Assembly: GCF_000471905.2 (NCBI RefSeq) | Contig: NW_006499810.1 | Location: 3,977,589 to 4,041,588 of the forward strand | Length of the DNA stretch: 64,000 bases | Source of the DNA: Amborella trichopoda | Lineage: Eukaryota; Streptophyta; Magnoliopsida; Amborellales; Amborellaceae | Reading direction: 5' to 3' | Part shown: piece by piece, positions 22,337-34,735 of the stretch | How the letters are laid out: each line of letters begins with the position of its first letter | Position numbering within the stretch: the stretch's first letter is position 1 | Made by a program: the position numbers and the translations under genes | The notes under the pieces: generated by a model | Seen by the model: only the letters and a program-made list of their open reading frames with translations | Told to the model about the DNA's origin: nothing | The model's database searches: none

Positions 22337-23816
22337 AGTCCAGACAATTCCACGTCGACCCAATATTTTTTAAATCATTGGTCTAGATTGTTCATTTCCC
22401 CTTAAAAATACGTGTTCACGTATCCACATGATTTGTATCATTTTTTTATTTCAAATATTACTATTGGTGTTGGAAATTAATTTTAGAACCATCGTGAAAT
22501 TTTTTTTTTTTGAAAGTGACGTTTGAAAGAGGATTTGAAGTGACGTTTTATTTTATTTTTATAAAGCCTAACCCTTGTAGGGACCCATCCTTTTACAACA
22601 TTGAGACTATAAATAAATAAGCAATTGGGCGCCCTTTTTGACCCTTGGATGGAAGCTTTCCAAGGGTGAGCTTGTCGTACAACGAAACCGGCAAAACCGT
22701 CTAAAGTCGAACTTCCTTTAGCCAGAGAGTTTGAGACCGGCAAGGAATGGAAGTAACCGGTTGCTCACTGGCAGCTGCCTGTAGTAACCCCGACGTCATG
22801 ACCCGTACTTGCTTTCTATAAGAAATGACAGAGGCTTTGACCACCGACTAACGCCAGTCACCCGGCTGACGTGGCTATTGGGAACCGGTCACCGGTTCGG
22901 GACTCATATGCGTGAGTGCGAAATGCAGGCCGTTGGGGTATTGATATGTGGCAATGAGGGGTTGGTTAGCCGTGTGGTCTCGCAGTCTCAACCTCTCCTA
23001 GAATGCCAATTGTCACAACCCTATTGACGCACATGGGGAAGTGCTTTTACATGTGCTACATTTCCCCAAACGCATTTCAGACTGCCCGAGTTAGAGGAAT
23101 TATTGCTTAGAAGAATAAGAAATGGAAAAACCACAAATGTTTTTGAGGCTTAATAATGAGTCTAAAAAAAATAGGTGAAAAAGACCAAGGTATTAAGCCT
23201 AACCATCTTTTCTAATTCCAAAAGAGGGAAAAGAGAAATGTGGGTTCAAGGGTATAAACCTATTAAGGCAAATCATATCCAACTTTTATGTATTTGTTTT
23301 GAATGTGTCCATTCTTTTGATGTTGAAGAGGCAAAGATGAGAAAGCTGGAAAAAGTTGTCTCTTGGGAGATGGAAATAATGGGTCTAGAATATCCTTTAG
23401 TAGGTTATCATGTTTCTCTAAAACAAAGGAAAATTTTTGGAAAGAACGACAAGTACATTCAATTATTCAAACCCCAAAAGGGCAGCACAGAAAGAAAAAA
23501 AAAAAAAGTCAACAAATGCAATTTCCAAAATGGGGGTTGACAAACAGGTTAATTCAGACCAGTTGTAGGGCTAAAACCATTATGAGGATCACATCATTAA
23601 AAAATGGATTGGTGTCTCTAAATCTAAACTTTTCTTTCCCATTCAAAACCAAGACTCAAATTTAGAAACCACGTCCACGTCCTTGGCTGGAGTTGGTCTA
23701 ATATAACGAAGGAAACCAAGAGAGCCCCAGTTAAGGACGTGAAATAAAAATTATATTGGACTAAATAAGCGAGTATCGAAATAAAACTGAATTCCCCAAC
23801 CAACACAACTTTCCAA
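22337..23816. other. Intergenic DNA, no recognised gene
   Basis: A GC-richer stretch at about 22,650-23,060 contains repeated ACCGGT/ACCGGC strings. A 121-codon open frame at 23,175-23,540 (plus) is Lys-rich and matches no family I know. It has no clear start context and is probably chance. Confidence 0.45.
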
Positions 23817-23963
23817 TCCTCCTCTCTTAAAACAAAGATCAAAAGGAAAGGAAAAGCGAAAAACATCCTCCTCTCTTCAAACAAAGATCAAAAGGAAAGG
23901 AAAAGCGAAAAATATCCTCCTCTCTTCAAACAAAGATCAAAAGGAAAGGAAAAGCAAAAAATG
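23817..23963. repeat. 49-bp tandem repeat, three copies
   Basis: Unit TCCTCCTCTCTTCAAACAAA followed by GATCAAAAGGAAAGGAAAAGCGAAAAACA starts at 23,817, 23,866 and 23,915. The copies differ at only a few positions. Non-coding. Confidence 0.9.
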
Positions 23964-25179
23964 TAGGGAGGTTCCCCCTGCCTAATAGAAAGTAGCTCAC
24001 AAAACAAAGGATAGAAGGGTCATGATTTTATGTAAGAATGCACGAAGGGAAGAAATGGATGGTCAGGATTGGGGAATGGTTGGGCCAACCCTGAGTTGTT
24101 GGGGATGGAGCCCCTAGGGCAAGGACAATTGAATAAAATAGCCGTTACCAATTTAAAAAAGTGGTTCGCGGGAAACCATGAGGTTGGGGATGGCATCAAA
24201 GCGGGGAGCATGGAGCGTGAGGGGCAAGTTGTGACCTAGTGCTTGGTGCTCTCTGTGTGGGGTTGAGAATTCCTCCGGCCCTCTTTGACCCCCATTGCCT
24301 CTTCCGCCTCTCTGTTCCCCATAATCCCAACTATGAACTGTTTTAAACCTATTTAAAAACATGGGTCTTGGATCTTCAACCAATTTAATAGTCCTGTTCA
24401 TGGACCTTCAATCGATTTAATAATTTGATCCATGGGTCTTGTACAAATTTATTAATTTGTGTCATGGGTCTTAGTTCTTAGACAAGTTTTATAATATCGG
24501 TCAAAGGTCACGCCGTTTTTCCATGTCTAGTGTCTGTCGGGGGTTCGGGGGTCACGAGCGCCACCAGCCACCCCCCTGCACCACCCTAGGGCTGGACCCC
24601 CTCCTCATCTTGCTACTGAGAATAGGGTTTCACTTGAGACTAAGCACTAGGGGTTTTGACATATACAGGCTTTCTTTCTCCAGTGTTGCAGTTATCAAGG
24701 GAGTATTTATGTAAATATGTATTTGCCTGATTTTGAGGGAGCACTATCAAGGTATTTATCCTTTGTTTTTTAATGTTAATTGTGCGGGTATTTACCGAGG
24801 GAGAAGATATTCTATGCAACATTTGAAGGTTGATATCCAGGAAACTGGATCTTACTGCTCTCATTCAATATGGTAACCATTTTTGGCAATTTATTGTCAC
24901 AATTTTGAAAGTAGGATTTTCTACCCTACTTTTGAATACAATTAAAATATACGTTATAAACATCAAGCAACGGAACTTTTCAATAATTGCACAGAGGACC
25001 AAATATAAAATTGTGTGGTGCTTATTGTTTTAGGGAAAAAGTTTATGTATGATGTCTACCTTATGCTAGTGAAGTAAGATGAGCCTCATAAATCAGTTAG
25101 AAAATTTTGTTTTGTTGTTAGAAAAACATCTATTTAATTAGTCAAGACTTATGAATTTGAAAGAAAAAAAGAAAAAAAG
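23964..25179. other. Intergenic DNA, no recognised gene
   Basis: A weak repeated phrase (CATGGGTCTTGGATCTTCAA, CATGGACCTTCAATCGATTT, CATGGGTCTTGTACAAATTT) occurs three times at 24,360-24,460 with a spacing of about 42 bp. Nothing coding was recognised. Confidence 0.45.
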
Positions 25180-25426
25180 GTTTTCAAGTTATGAAAATAG
25201 TGCATTTTGTAGCACATTATATAGACCGTTTGTTTTCAAGATTTTCAAGTGTTTATAGATTTGTTCAATCTGTTATATTTTCGAGCTTCAAATTTCATTA
25301 TCAAGAATAAAATTATATTTTGAAGCTATTACAATAGGTTTTTGGCATAAAAATTGCATCTTCCAAAACACAATTTAAAGGTGCATCTTACTGTAATCAT
25401 TTAATGTTGACACCTTATGCAAACCA
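25180..25426. mobile_element. Partial MITE M3 copy
   Basis: It shares in order GAAAATAGTGCATTTTGTAG, GTTTGTTTTCAAGATTTTCA and AAAGGTGCATCTTACTGTAA with the right half of the copy at 10,062-10,832. The left half is absent. Confidence 0.55.
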
Positions 25427-26048
25427 CACCGTTGTTTTAAAGAGGACCCCTACTCTTATTACTCATTACTAAGCCCATTGGTATGTTTCTAGGTAATATT
25501 CCCCTAGGTGTGTGTTTATATTCCTTGACGTTTGAGGGTCTCTAAATAAAATGGAAAGAAGTTGATTAGACTCACATATCGGCAGGAGGTTTCATAATGG
25601 GGCTGATTTATTAATGGGTTGAACTTTAAAGTTGTTAAAAGCAAAGGATTGTATGCGGTGCTACTAGTATAAATATTTCACACTCACATGGGGATTTCCT
25701 GGTCTTTATGTCCATCATTTCACTTTACAATTAGGGGAATAATGGCGGCTTTTTAGGGGCAATAATACCTCTCTTTCGAGCCTAGGGAGTTCGTGCCTTT
25801 TTCTTCTTTTTCCCTTCTCTTACCTCCTTAAGGATAGTGGCTTTTACTCTTTTCTATTCCGAATTTGACTTGCGAAATCTAAAGAGAATGTACGGAATAT
25901 GTGATAGGAAGAATTGCCCTTGTTTCCCACACAATCTTCAATCTTCACTAATCACAATTTTGAAGATGTGATCTCCCTTACGTCGTATCTTGTGATGACT
26001 TTGGTGTAAACTGATCTTGCATAGTTAACTTTTGATGACTTTGGTGTA
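25427..26048. other. Intergenic DNA, no recognised gene
   Basis: A short direct repeat, TGATGACTTTGGTGTAAAC, occurs at about 25,993 and 26,034, immediately before the GGGCC-rich element. No gene or other structure was recognised. Confidence 0.45.
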
Positions 26049-26311
26049 AACCGACCCGCTCAGCCCGCCTTTAAAAAACTAGAGCTTGGGCCATAAAATG
26101 TGGCGAGGGCCGGGCCAAGACAAATCTGGCCCAATTTGGACCGGCATCGTCCTATTTTTTAATCTTTTTTTGCTTTGTTTTTCTTTAATTTGCTCCGGGT
26201 GCTTCGGCTTGCCTAGCAGGGCTGGGCCTAAGCCAGCCCTCAATGGAATAGGCTGGGCTATGGCCAGAGCTGGCACAGCCCAATCCCAAGTCAGGCCCTT
26301 TGCCAGCCCCA
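26049..26311. mobile_element. GGGCC-rich non-autonomous element, hAT-like
   Basis: The island is rich in GGGCCGGGCC, GGGCTGGGCC and GGCCCAA strings. Its right end, inverted, reads TAGTGGGGCTGGCAAAGGGC, close to the start of the 17,238 element (TAGGGGTGGCAACAGGTC). The opposite open frames across it are composition-driven. Just outside, ACACACAAGAAGGTGAATGC is repeated in tandem (about 26,318-26,362). Confidence 0.45.
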
Positions 26312-26362
26312 CTAATACACACACAAGAAGGTGAATGCATACACACACAAGAAGGTGAATGC

Positions 26363-28189
26363 GTTGGCACAAAGAAGGTGTCTTGGAACCGCACGTTTGC
26401 GCATGCTCTCTCAAGTTCCTTCCAGGCCACTATAACATGGATTTGCTCCCACTATAAAATATATCCTACGAAAATCACAAATCATGAAATTTGGTGCTTC
26501 AAATTTGGACCATTTTTTTTTTTTGTCAAATAAAATCAATCATGGAACCAAACATCCCCTTCTAATGGATTGCAGGAGTACTATTTGTTAAAAAAGAGTA
26601 AAAGTGCTATTCCTTCATATTTTTGTTTTCAAGGATAAAAAGGTTGAATCTCATCAAGTTCCTGTTCCAAAATTGGGTGGGGTGCTTTTTGACTGCGCCA
26701 TTCTTGAAAGTTGATGGGCCGCCTGAGCCTAATCCTGATAGGCAGGCAGCTCCTTTTCATCTCCCCAGGGCAGAAATATATTAAATGTCCTTCAAACTCT
26801 GGCCTCTCAACATGCCTGCGTACTTGTTATCCTCTTCCCTTCTTTTTCTCTTTCACTTTTATTGATAATGATGGTGAGTCTTTAGAAAATATTGGTTGAA
26901 AGATAGGAGCTCACTAGAGGGGGAGACAAGCCTCCATCTTGTGTTCTTGATTGTGATTATAGTTGTTGGCACTGTGTCCACATCTACTTGCTGTAGTAAC
27001 GCAAGTGTCGGTGAAGTGCTCCAAGACACCAGAATGCTCCTCAAATAATTAAAAAAATTTGTTGCAGGTCGGGTGCATTCTCAAATCTAGAGGGGCAGAG
27101 AGGGAAATATGAAAAGTCTAATTCAATGTTACCACAAGGGTGACAAAGGTATTGTGACATTAAGCACAGAGATATAAACCATGGGTCTCCATCAAAAGAA
27201 ATTAAATAAATGAAAAAAATTAAGACGGTAACAGTATTTAAATATGGTAATTACAGATTAATCCTTTCTTATGCACAATTTAGAAGCTTTTTTAAAAAAT
27301 ACCTCATGGCCCCTGCCCCCCTCCCTCCCTCCCTCCCTCCCTCTTTTTACAATTTCCACTGGGTCTGATGCTGGAATCGTCGAACAGCCATGTACTTAAT
27401 ATTTTTCTTAACATAAGACCGAGGGCAAAGTTGAAAGGAAAATAAATGAACATCTGGATAAATTTTCTATAAATTTGAGCAAATCCGATGCAAAAAAAAA
27501 AAACAATGGGGGCGGGGTGGGAGAAGGGGAATAAGAGGTTTCTAAGGGGTATCACAAATACCGAATATTATACCCACCAATAAACTTTTGGAGATAATTG
27601 AGTGAGAGACAGGGAGAGATTGTTTTTACTTCATAGAAAGAGAGAGGGTGATATAACAGTGAATTCAGGGCCTAGGCTCCGTTACGAAAAGGAAATGTAA
27701 TGTACCAAAAATAAGATTATCAAAACACGTCCAGGGTGCAAAAAAAAGCAAATGCTTTTGTGTTGTGATTAGATGCATGGATTTGGCCACTTCTGCCCCC
27801 ATCAATATGTTATCTTTCGAACAAAAAAAAAAGAAAAAAAAAGAACCCGAAGTCTCTGTTACAATTTCGGCTGAAACGGATTAAAAAACGACAAAGATAG
27901 ATTAAAAAATCTCTTGGGTATGGGAGTTGGGAGCCAATGGTGAAAGAGAAGGTGGGATGACACGTGAGCCTCGCTTCTTCCCCTCGTCTTGTGTTTCCTT
28001 TTTAGTGAGCCAGTGGGGCTCCCTTCGAGACCATCTCTTGACCTCCCCTTTTGCTTCATGTTCATTTACATATGTGTTTTGCTAATTTTAACTCATAATA
28101 AACATTCGTACAATCTCTTAGATTATTACTTTTAAATTCTAATGTACCTGAAAAATATACAAATAACATCCAATCATGGGTTGCTATTC
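26363..28189. other. Intergenic DNA with (CCCT)n microsatellite
   Basis: A (CCCT)n run lies at about 27,315-27,343, and A-runs near 27,490 and 27,823-27,842. The open frames (for example 27,304-27,555 minus) overlap simple repeats and show no family motif. Nothing else was recognised. Confidence 0.45.
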
Positions 28190-28430
28190 TCAATTATCTT
28201 TAGCATTATAATTTTTTCTCAACTATTTATAGTCAGATTCGCGAATTCTGGTCGGTTCTTGTATCAAACTTATTCCTATTTACCTTCAATCACGTATATA
28301 GGGAGGCGAATTTAGCTGCAGATGACTTGACAAAGAAGGGTGTGTGATGGCTTAGATTCATTATTGTAATTTGCTATGTTGTGTAATGAGTTTTTGAATC
28401 GATAAAATTTGTCAAAAAAATCGACACAGT
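28190..28430 (+). mobile_element. LINE 3' end (RNase H tail plus 3' UTR), truncated
   Basis: The frame ending at the stop 28,345-28,347 reads ...LFTFNHVYREANLAADDLTKKGV. This matches the end of the RNase H domain carried by plant LINEs (HVxREANxxADxLAKxG, with its final Asp). A short AT-rich 3' UTR and an A7 run follow. Nothing upstream resembles a LINE reverse transcriptase, so this is a 5'-truncated copy, as is usual for LINEs. Confidence 0.6.
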
Positions 28431-31400
28431 ACTAATAAGTATTGTAATCAACTCACAATTAAGATGGTGACATTAGTGGGTCATAAAAAAGAGAGTAAAA
28501 ACTCAATGTAAGTAACAAAAATGTTGTCTTCCTTTTTAGAATGGGGATGATGACCACATATTCCAATAGTAACAGGGCCAGTCCATAGCTGGCCTGTAAT
28601 GGTGCCGGCACAACGACCCTCTCTCTCTCTTTAAAATTGCGAGTTAGGAGGGCCAGGGAGGAGCATTTGGGATTTAATTGGACTTGGAGTGTTGTCAAGT
28701 TGGTGTGTGTTGACCGCATTGGGAGTCCTCCCTCTCTCTCTCTAAAAAGAAATAGGAATAAGAATGTGAATGTGAATGTGTCCATGTCCCCTTCCACTTT
28801 CATTGACCCCATGGGAAGCACTGCCATGATTATGTCGAGGTGAGGTTTTGGGCTTGTTGAGCATGCCCCCCTCTCCAAGCACCAGGAGTAAGCCACGTAG
28901 CGTTTGGTCTGCGTGTTTGCATTTTGGCACCCCGCCCCCCCTCCCTTTCTTTCATCTTATATGCGTATGACTGAGAATCCTGTTTGTATTGTGGGATCCT
29001 CTCTCTCTCCCATTCTTGTTCTTTTTTTTTTCTTTTTTTTTTAAATCCCTCTCTCATCCTCAATTGCGTGAGAATTATAACATCTTTTTTTTTTCTCATA
29101 TACTAGTGTGAGTGAGGATTATGACTTCTCAGTCACCTAGCCTAGTGTGGGTGAATTATGGCGCCTCTCTTTGTATTTCTTTTTTTTATTTTTTTTTGGG
29201 TGAGTCAGCCCTAAGCCTAAGACATAGCATTGCAAATTTTCAAGCGCTAACCAATTAAGCCCAGGCTCTCATCGTATTTATGTGCCTGAAAATTTACCTC
29301 TCTCACACATCCTTACGTGTGAATTACAGTCTCTCCCTATAACCTTTAGAATTATTTATGTACGGGCATGAAAATAAAAAAGAACACAAAAAACTCTATG
29401 TTTTTTTTACGTAACTAACGCACAAGGTCCGTCCACTCATTTTTTTTTTTTTTGTTTTTTAAGATTCCAGTCATTTTTTAAAGTCCTTTTTGTTAATTTT
29501 TTTGGTATAGCCCGACACGAGTGATTCCTACTCTCCATCTCTCTCTAACTTTTGTTGAGTAGTGGTATATCTCTATTCCTCCACAGGAGTACTTCTCTCT
29601 TTTGCCTCTTTCTAGATTTTCATGTGAATTGTGGATAAATAACGTGTATAGGCTTAGTCTTCACAACTTCGATATCAAATTGAAAGGCTGTCTAACATTT
29701 TGCTTTTTGTTTCTTTCCTTTGCAAGGAAAGTTATAGTGCAGGGAAATCGTACGATATTTTGGACTGGTGTGCATCGTGCTTTTACAAAGCATGCATTGA
29801 CATTCTAACTTTGGTTTATTTTTATTTTTTCTTTTTTTTTTCCTTTTTTTGCTTTTTATGTTATGTTGTTAACCGAATCATTTCATTATACGTCAAAATC
29901 CATTATAAGTCAGCTTGCACTTAGATTCTAAAAAGGTAAATTGTTTCATGTAGGTTAGCGTGCAACACGCACGCCATTTAACCGTACAACTAAGTTAGAT
30001 GGTGTAGATTTGAGTCATTTTACTATGCCCCTGCAGTTTCCACCATCCAACAAAGTTGGATGGTGTAGCTAGTGTGCGGGCTAGATCGCATAGAAACCAT
30101 ATCCTTCTAGAAAAGGCCTATTCCATCAATGGAATGAAATCACTTGAGAAAAATTAGATTGCGGTTCATTCGATGTTTTACTTCCCAAGGTAAATAATGT
30201 GGAATTCATACAATTGCATTTACAAGTGTTTCAAAACCCCGTGTCCACTTTAGTTTTGATGGGTGGGCAATTTTTTTTTTTTGGAAGTGTCTGGCTCCCA
30301 ACCTTTTTCTTATCATTACCGTTTTTGTTTATTATTAATTTCGTAATATTTTGACCTATTCGTGTGGCGCCAATAACGAATCCACTCGATTCCGACAAGT
30401 AGAATCGGTAGCTGGGTCAACCAGCTAATCCAATTTTTGAACGCTGGGTGAGTACCATTAGCCATTACTATTTGTAATTCACTATTTCTATCATTGCATA
30501 CCAAACATATACATTATGTAAACAGTATTTCAAAATAACTACAGAATTTCTCAGCTTATAGGACAATTTTCTGAAGGCAAACTATGACTTAAAAGAAAGA
30601 TCTTTGTCCTACATTGCCCATAACATACATCTCCATGGCTTTATTAAATGAAAAACGTTCTTGACCCTATGAGATAGAGAGAACGAGCTTTAATTTATAG
30701 GCTTGCATAAAACACAAAACTGGGGCCTTGTCGGTAGACCAGGCAGTGGTGTCAAATCCAAGCTTCACCAAAGCCAAGTTTTTCCAAGTGCAAATCAGTA
30801 CAAAATTTGTGTTTCTTTATAAATCCTTTTAAAGTGCAATAAGAAGAAGCCTACATTGGGCTTTGTTGCGTCCCGAGGTTACTTCGCGACCAGATTGCAT
30901 CTTGGATTTTTAAATGTTACAGGCAAGTATATCAAAGACAGTAAGAGCATCGTGTGCCTTTGGGTTCAAATATTAGAGCAAAGGGGTGGGTCAGTTTAAG
31001 TTTTTTAGGGAAGTCAGTAGTTTTCTTCTTTGGAAAAATATGTTATGGTTCAAAAGTGGAGTGCCAAACTCCTATTCAAACTAGGAGTTCACGATCGCTC
31101 TCGATGGTTTAGAAAGTGAACATAAGCTCCATTTTGAACTTTATAATTAGCTATTGGGAAGGATTTATGTAATCTCAACTATATAGTTCTGACCTTGATT
31201 TTGAAGGCCGTTTCGACCTTCGTTAAGCATCCTTTAGGCGGTTGAGCTGTACCTTGAACCAGAAAAAAAAAAAACAGGATCTTTTAAGGTTTGGCTCTTG
31301 AGGGCACAAAGGTGAACAATTGCAAGGTATTTAAGATTATACAAGATGGCGTTAAACTCGCACGTTTCATGAAATAGGATCTCATGACATTTGTGTGAAT

Positions 31401-31640
31401 TGATAGCACAAATTTCAAGAAATGGTAGCAGAAGGTCCTTGTAAGAACTCTACTGGGTTGCTTGTGTTAATAGACCCATGTCCTGCTCCCACCATTGAGG
31501 GGATGCCCGAGCAAAACTAAGACTCATGTGATAGGATCACCAAACCTTGACAACCTAGACACAACCTTTGCAAAGGGCACATTCTGAATGACCTAAGCAA
31601 CCCTCTGTTTAACTTGCCCACTGCCAAGCGCGCATGTAAA
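28431..31640. other. Gene-poor intergenic DNA
   Basis: Contains CT-rich tracts (28,618-28,630 and 28,730-28,742), T-rich runs (29,020-29,042, 29,090, 29,440-29,455) and an 11-bp perfect hairpin (CACCATCCAAC-AAA-GTTGGATGGTG) at 30,041-30,065. Open frames of 60-145 codons lack family motifs and mostly run through simple sequence. The 145-codon minus frame at 28,459-28,896 also crosses CT repeats, and I do not accept it as a gene. Confidence 0.45.
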
Positions 31641-32700
31641 GCATTGAAGAATAATGAGACAATATTTGAGTGGCATGAAACTAAATGAGGCCGTCTATGT
31701 GACAAGCCTTCTATGTGACAACTACTACTGTGAGATTGCCTCAATCTTTATAGAACTATAGAAGCATCCTCAAGCATGGGCTAGATGAAATTGTTAAGAG
31801 TGAGATAGTAGTGACATGCCCTTACCCATACATATATTCTATGCGACAACTATTACTGTGAGATTGCCTCAATATTTATTTCTTTTGTAATATATATTCT
31901 TTTCAATGTAAATGAAGAGAAGTGAGTGATTTGTAGGAAATCGATTTGTCTTCTGTTTCTCTTTTCTAATTCTAACATGGTGTCAGAGTGATCGATTGTC
32001 TACTTCTCTCAATAGAGGTACTGTGTAGCCCTTCATCCGAAGAAGGCCGAAGCCTTCAATTTTTAGGCATAGACCAAAGCGAAGATAAGCCTCGTGCTGC
32101 TGCTTCAGGCTACTTCAATCAGATTCAGGTCTACTATGACTGAAGCTTGGGGCTACTTCGGTCAGAAAATAAATACCTATATAAAAGTTTTTATTTTTAT
32201 TTTTTTGACATTTTTGTTTTATTTTATTTTATTTTTAAATTTTCTCCATAGTTTTATATGTTTTATAGGTTTTACATGAAAATATTTAATTTATTTATAT
32301 TAATTTTTTTTTAAAAAAAAACTGAAATCTTCCCCCAAATTGGACAAAGCTTCATTTTTTCACCAAACCGAAGAAGATTCCAAAGCGAATCTGACAACAT
32401 TGCTTTCCATTTGCCTATTGGTGGTCAAAATGAACCTATCCAAAATATCCTAGAGGTTACTTTTTTGTCCCGCAAACATTTTTATCTTTTCGAATACCAA
32501 TTCCAAGCTTTTAGGACCGTTGCTTTAATTTTACAGATTTTTCCCTACTTTTGGCTTACTTTTGACAATTTCACCCTCTTACACGAGCAACAGTGTACTT
32601 ATGTATCTTTTGAAATCACCATCATAGTAATAGATCAATATCTAGAATCTTAACTTGGACTCTTAGGATTAAATCCAACATCGAACCCGTTGATATACTC
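31641..32700 (+). mobile_element. Copia-like LTR end and primer-binding site, fossil fragment
   Basis: At 31,976-31,990 '..CTAACATGGTGTCAGAGTG' has the layout of a plant Copia LTR end (CA) followed by a primer-binding site complementary to initiator methionine tRNA (TGGTATCAGAGC in the usual form). Upstream, TGTGACAACTACTACTGTGA plus GATTGCCTCAAT and its near copy lie about 130 bp apart (31,710 and 31,840). Downstream there is only a short stretch that could be gag, and no further Copia domain was found. The LTR start was not located. Confidence 0.4.
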
Positions 32701-32779
32701 GCTGGTCCATCATTGAATCACTCGCATTTGCTATTTTCTACAGTAGGGTTAATGAAAGTTGTGAACTAAAGTGGTTGCC

Positions 32780-34735
32780 CAAGTGGAAGTAGAAGTCGAC
32801 AAGCTTAGGCAAGTCGAATTCGTTCGAGAAGTCTAAAATCCTACCTGGCTAGCTAATATCATCCTTGTGAAGAAGAAAAATGGGCGGGTACATGTATGCA
32901 TCGACTTCTATGAGTTGAACACGGCATGTAGTAAGGATAACTTGCCCTTGCTAATCACACAACTGCTGGTCAATTCAACTATCCGGAATCAAGCTCAGTC
33001 GTTCATGGATGATACTGCAGATATAACCAAATTATGAGGGCTCCAGATGTGGAGGAGCTAAAAACATTACAATTGCCTAAAGGTATCATCTACTACGTAT
33101 TAGCAAGCTATGACAGTCATCTTTATTGACCTTCTCCACTAGACACTAGAAAGATATGTGGACGACTTGGTCATCCATTCATGATCCCACCACAATCATT
33201 TTTGCAACCTAAGTGTCATCTTTGACAGACTTATTACCCATCAGCTCAAAATGGGTCCTCGGAAGTGGGCCTTTCAAGTTGAATCAAGAAAATTCCCCTG
33301 GCTCATTGTTAGGCATCAGGGTATCAAAGTCAATCGCTCCAAAATCAAGGTTACACAGGAAATGCCGCCTCGTAGGAATTGCAAGAACTTCAATCACTAC
33401 AAAGAGGGGTGGCATACACCTGGAGATTCATTGCCAATTTTGTTATGTCGATGTCAAACCTTCTCCTTCTTATGAAGAAAAAGGAGCAACCTTGACTATG
33501 AAAATGCATGTTAGAAGGCATTTGATAGCATCAAAGCTTATCTACTCAGCAAAAGGTAGGCCACTTGTCCTTTATGTTACAACCTTTGATGAATCTTTAG
33601 GAGCATTGTTGGCCCAACATAATGACAAATGCAAGGAGGTCACCTTATGTTTGTGGGTGTTGGCCACAACTACTTTCCCATAAAGAAGATGTGCTTAGCA
33701 CATCTCTTTGTAGTTCAAAAGCTACAACGTTACCTATTAGCCATCCACTAGGGCTCCTATCTCAAGCTGACGCTATCAAGTACCCTGTGTTATGGCCAAT
33801 GTTATCCACTCAGTTAGCCAAGTGGTCGAGACTCCTTATGTAGTTTGACATTATGTATGTCCCATAAAGGGCGGTTAAAAGCTAAGCATTCATTGAATTC
33901 CTGGATGTGCATCCATTGCCAGATGAATCCCTTGTGATTGTAAGACTTGCCTGAAAAGGAGGCCATGGTAGTGCAAACCCACCCTTCTTAGTAGATGTAT
34001 TTTGGATCCTCCTAAGGTTATGGTGATGGCATCAGGGTGGTGTTAGAAAAAGCCTCAGATAAAGGAATCTTACCGTACTCTTTCAGGCTGACCTACCAAT
34101 GCTAGAATACCGAAGCCAAGTATGAATCCGTGATTGAGGGCCTTGAGAGTTCCTTGGGAATTCATATTAAGATCATCCACATGTACAACAATTCTCATCT
34201 TTTAATATGGCAAATGATGGAAATTTACAAGGTGAGAAAGGCGTGATATTGCACATGTGAAAGACGAAATGTCTCTTTTTCATGTTTGAATAGGCATCTA
34301 TGATACCTATCCCAAGGAAATCCAATTCCAAGGCAGATACCCTTGCAGGATGGTGTCTCCATAGAAGTGTATCTAGACTTGTTTGTAAATGATATCATGC
34401 TACAATGCCATTCATTATCCTTAGGATTAGACTCTGTGTGAGGACAGTCAATCAGTGATCAAGGTGATGAAGGTCTCTACCACAAGGAACTTCAATCCTT
34501 AACGCATGTTACATGTTTTGCAGTGAGAAATTACAACCGGTGGCAATCATTCGGCAAATTCACTACCTTGGGAATTGGCTAAAAGAGCCACATTGTGCTG
34601 GCATGCCACAAGGTCTACCAACCTCAATGATACTTTGTATGAGAGAATCTCAAATGAGCTCTTATTGATATGCCTTTCTCACGAAGAAGCCAAAAGAGCT
34701 TTAGAAGAGGTTTTTATAGAGTATTTTTCGACACT
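32780..34735 (+). mobile_element. Tat-lineage Ty3/gypsy pol fragment, fossil
   Basis: The plus strand shows in order a degraded reverse transcriptase (finger region 'WLANIILVKKKNGRV', then 'CIDFYELNTAC', then 'ERYVDDLV' at the catalytic position), a connection region, an RNase H ('PLVLYVTTFDESLGALLAQHN') and the start of the integrase zinc region near 34,620-34,700. Order and wording match the Tat clade and resemble the better-kept copy at 39,890-40,489. It is broken many times and lacks most of the integrase. Confidence 0.75.

Noticed and set aside
21562-22360. Canonical auxin response element (TGTCTC/GAGACA) upstream of GH3
   Set aside because: Looked for because GH3 genes are usually auxin-induced. 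Only near-matches such as GAGACC and CAGACA were seen in this span.
28459-28896. 145-codon minus-strand open frame
   Set aside because: It crosses CT repeats, has no known motif, and overlaps equally plausible frames on the other strand.
29200-29275. Minus-strand GAGCCTGGGCTTAATTGGTT-AGCGC, resembling a tRNA/SINE box A
   Set aside because: No box B at the right distance and no cloverleaf; only an A-rich run follows. Too weak to call a SINE.
30041-30065. Perfect 11-bp hairpin with AAA loop
   Set aside because: Too short for a microRNA precursor and no downstream T-run or gene. Probably a small repeat remnant.
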